Origin: Flavobacteriales bacterium
GTDB lineage: Bacteria; Bacteroidota; Bacteroidia; Flavobacteriales_D; Sanyastnellaceae
Assembly (NCBI GenBank): GCA_011524845.1
Contig: WTJL01000172.1
Coordinates: 1-7,699 of the forward strand
DNA: 7,699 bases
Reading direction: 5' to 3'
The notes beneath the pieces are model-generated. The model was given only the letters and a program-made list of their open reading frames with translations, did no database searches and had not been told where the DNA came from. Both the position numbers and the translations under genes were made by a program. Below are positions 7,072 to 7,699 of this stretch, piece after piece. The stretch's first letter is position 1. Each line of letters begins with the position of its first letter.

Positions 7072-7699
7072 GGCGGTTGAGTTGTTCCCGGAAAAAGGCT
7101 TGTTCAACGGCATACCCCTCCCTTGTGGCGGGTCCGTTGAACCCGGTGTGAATGACAGGGTCCGATCCAGGGGCCCAAAACACGGTGGTGGGAAAGGAAT
7201 GAACGGTGTCGACCACACCAATGGCTTCTGCAGCCACACGCTTGCTCGCCCGTCCTCCCAACAACACGTCCCAGGTGAGGCCGAGTTCGGTCTGGAACTG
7301 GCTCAAGCGAGGCAAAATGGACGCGTCGGTGGTCCGTTCAAAGGCAAGGGTGACGAACTGAAGGTCGTCGTGCTGTGGTGCGAGATCGGCCAACAAGCGG
7401 GCTTCGTCCATGCAATTGGGACACCAAGTGCCCATGACGTCCACGACCAGACCTTTTTTGCCAGCGTCGGCCAGGGTGTTGGCGTCCCACGTGACGGTGT
7501 CTCCTGAGGCGTTGACGCCCCGAATGCCCATGGTTTGTCCGTTGAAAGGCTGTTGGGCGCTCTTCCACACATGGCGTTCCTGTTCCTTTCTCACCCCAGT
7601 GAACGATGTCTTGTAGTGGGTGCCCGAGAGGAAGGTTCCACCAATCAAGGAATCTCCATCCATGGTGGCGTCAAATCTGAAGAGATGAGCACCGTCAAA
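7046..7699 (-). CDS. TlpA-like thioredoxin-fold protein (5' end outside the window)
   Basis: The frame is open to the right edge, giving 217 visible residues; an ATG at 7663 is internal because family-like sequence (FDGAHLFRF) continues upstream of it. The first 37 or so visible residues, including FLSGTHYKTSFTGVR, resemble the end of the beta-rich N-terminal domain that precedes the redoxin domain in Bacteroidota TlpA-family proteins. The redoxin domain then shows VVDVMGTWCPNCMDEA, with a CPNC redox motif (codons at about 7412-7423), a TLAFERT strand, and the cis-proline loop SFPTTVFW. It probably reduces or isomerises disulfides, or takes part in cytochrome maturation, in the envelope; the signal peptide or lipobox would be in the missing part, so export cannot be seen here. 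Its last nine codons overlap the end of the convergent rpiB-peptidase gene. The substrate cannot be inferred. Confidence 0.88.
   Translation of the reverse strand, partial: FDGAHLFRFDATMDGDSLIGGTFLSGTHYKTSFTGVRKEQERHVWKSAQQPFNGQTMGIRGVNASGDTVTWDANTLADAGKKGLVVDVMGTWCPNCMDEARLLADLAPQHDDLQFVTLAFERTTDASILPRLSQFQTELGLTWDVLLGGRASKRVAAEAIGVVDTVHSFPTTVFWAPGSDPVIHTGFNGPATREGYAVEQAFFREQLNRLSGRSGSR
7062..7079. terminator. GC-rich hairpin at the convergent gene ends, candidate bidirectional terminator
   Basis: CGACCGC (7062-7068) pairs with GCGGTTG (7073-7079), a 7-bp stem with one G-T pair and a TGAG loop that contains the stop codon of the rpiB-peptidase gene. It lies in and just beyond the 26-bp overlap of two convergent genes, where a shared terminator would be expected. 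No strong T-tract follows on either strand, so intrinsic termination would be weak, and the stem is partly coding on both strands. The placement is more persuasive than the structure. Confidence 0.35.

Overview
The window looks like a chromosomal stretch from a member of the Bacteroidota, probably Flavobacteriales-like. This rests on family resemblance, not on a marker gene. The RpiB sequence, the exported M28 peptidase with an inserted PA domain, the TlpA-type redoxin, the YwqK-like MORN-repeat protein and the HisKA_2-type PAS kinase are all of kinds common in that phylum, and no start codon has a convincing Shine-Dalgarno sequence. Base composition looks moderately GC-rich throughout. I see no transposase, tRNA, rRNA or CRISPR array.

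Left half, minus strand, transcribed right to left: an exported MORN-repeat protein (4717 to 3164), a soluble histidine kinase with about six PAS domains (3159 to 232), and a response regulator that runs off the left edge (187 to 1). The gaps are 4 bp and 44 bp, so this reads as one operon in which an envelope repeat protein is co-expressed with a complete cytoplasmic two-component pair.

Centre, 4718-5061: a 344-bp non-coding gap between divergent transcription units. It has a simple hairpin at 4810-4830 and a notable nested set of inverted repeats at 4949-5003, the best candidate regulatory site in the window.

Right half: a plus-strand gene (5062-7071) that encodes a complete ribose-5-phosphate isomerase B joined in frame, with no linker, to a signal-peptide-like segment and then a complete M28 zinc peptidase. 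This RpiB/M28 fusion is the most unusual thing here: the basic C-terminus of the isomerase also serves as the n-region of the peptidase's export signal. It may be a real fusion, two nested in-frame genes, or (less likely) a sequence error. Its 3' end overlaps by 26 bp the convergent end of a TlpA-like thioredoxin-fold gene whose start lies beyond the right edge.

Functionally, the left operon is signalling plus an envelope repeat protein. The right genes are an isomerase/exported peptidase and an envelope-type redox protein, with no obvious shared pathway.
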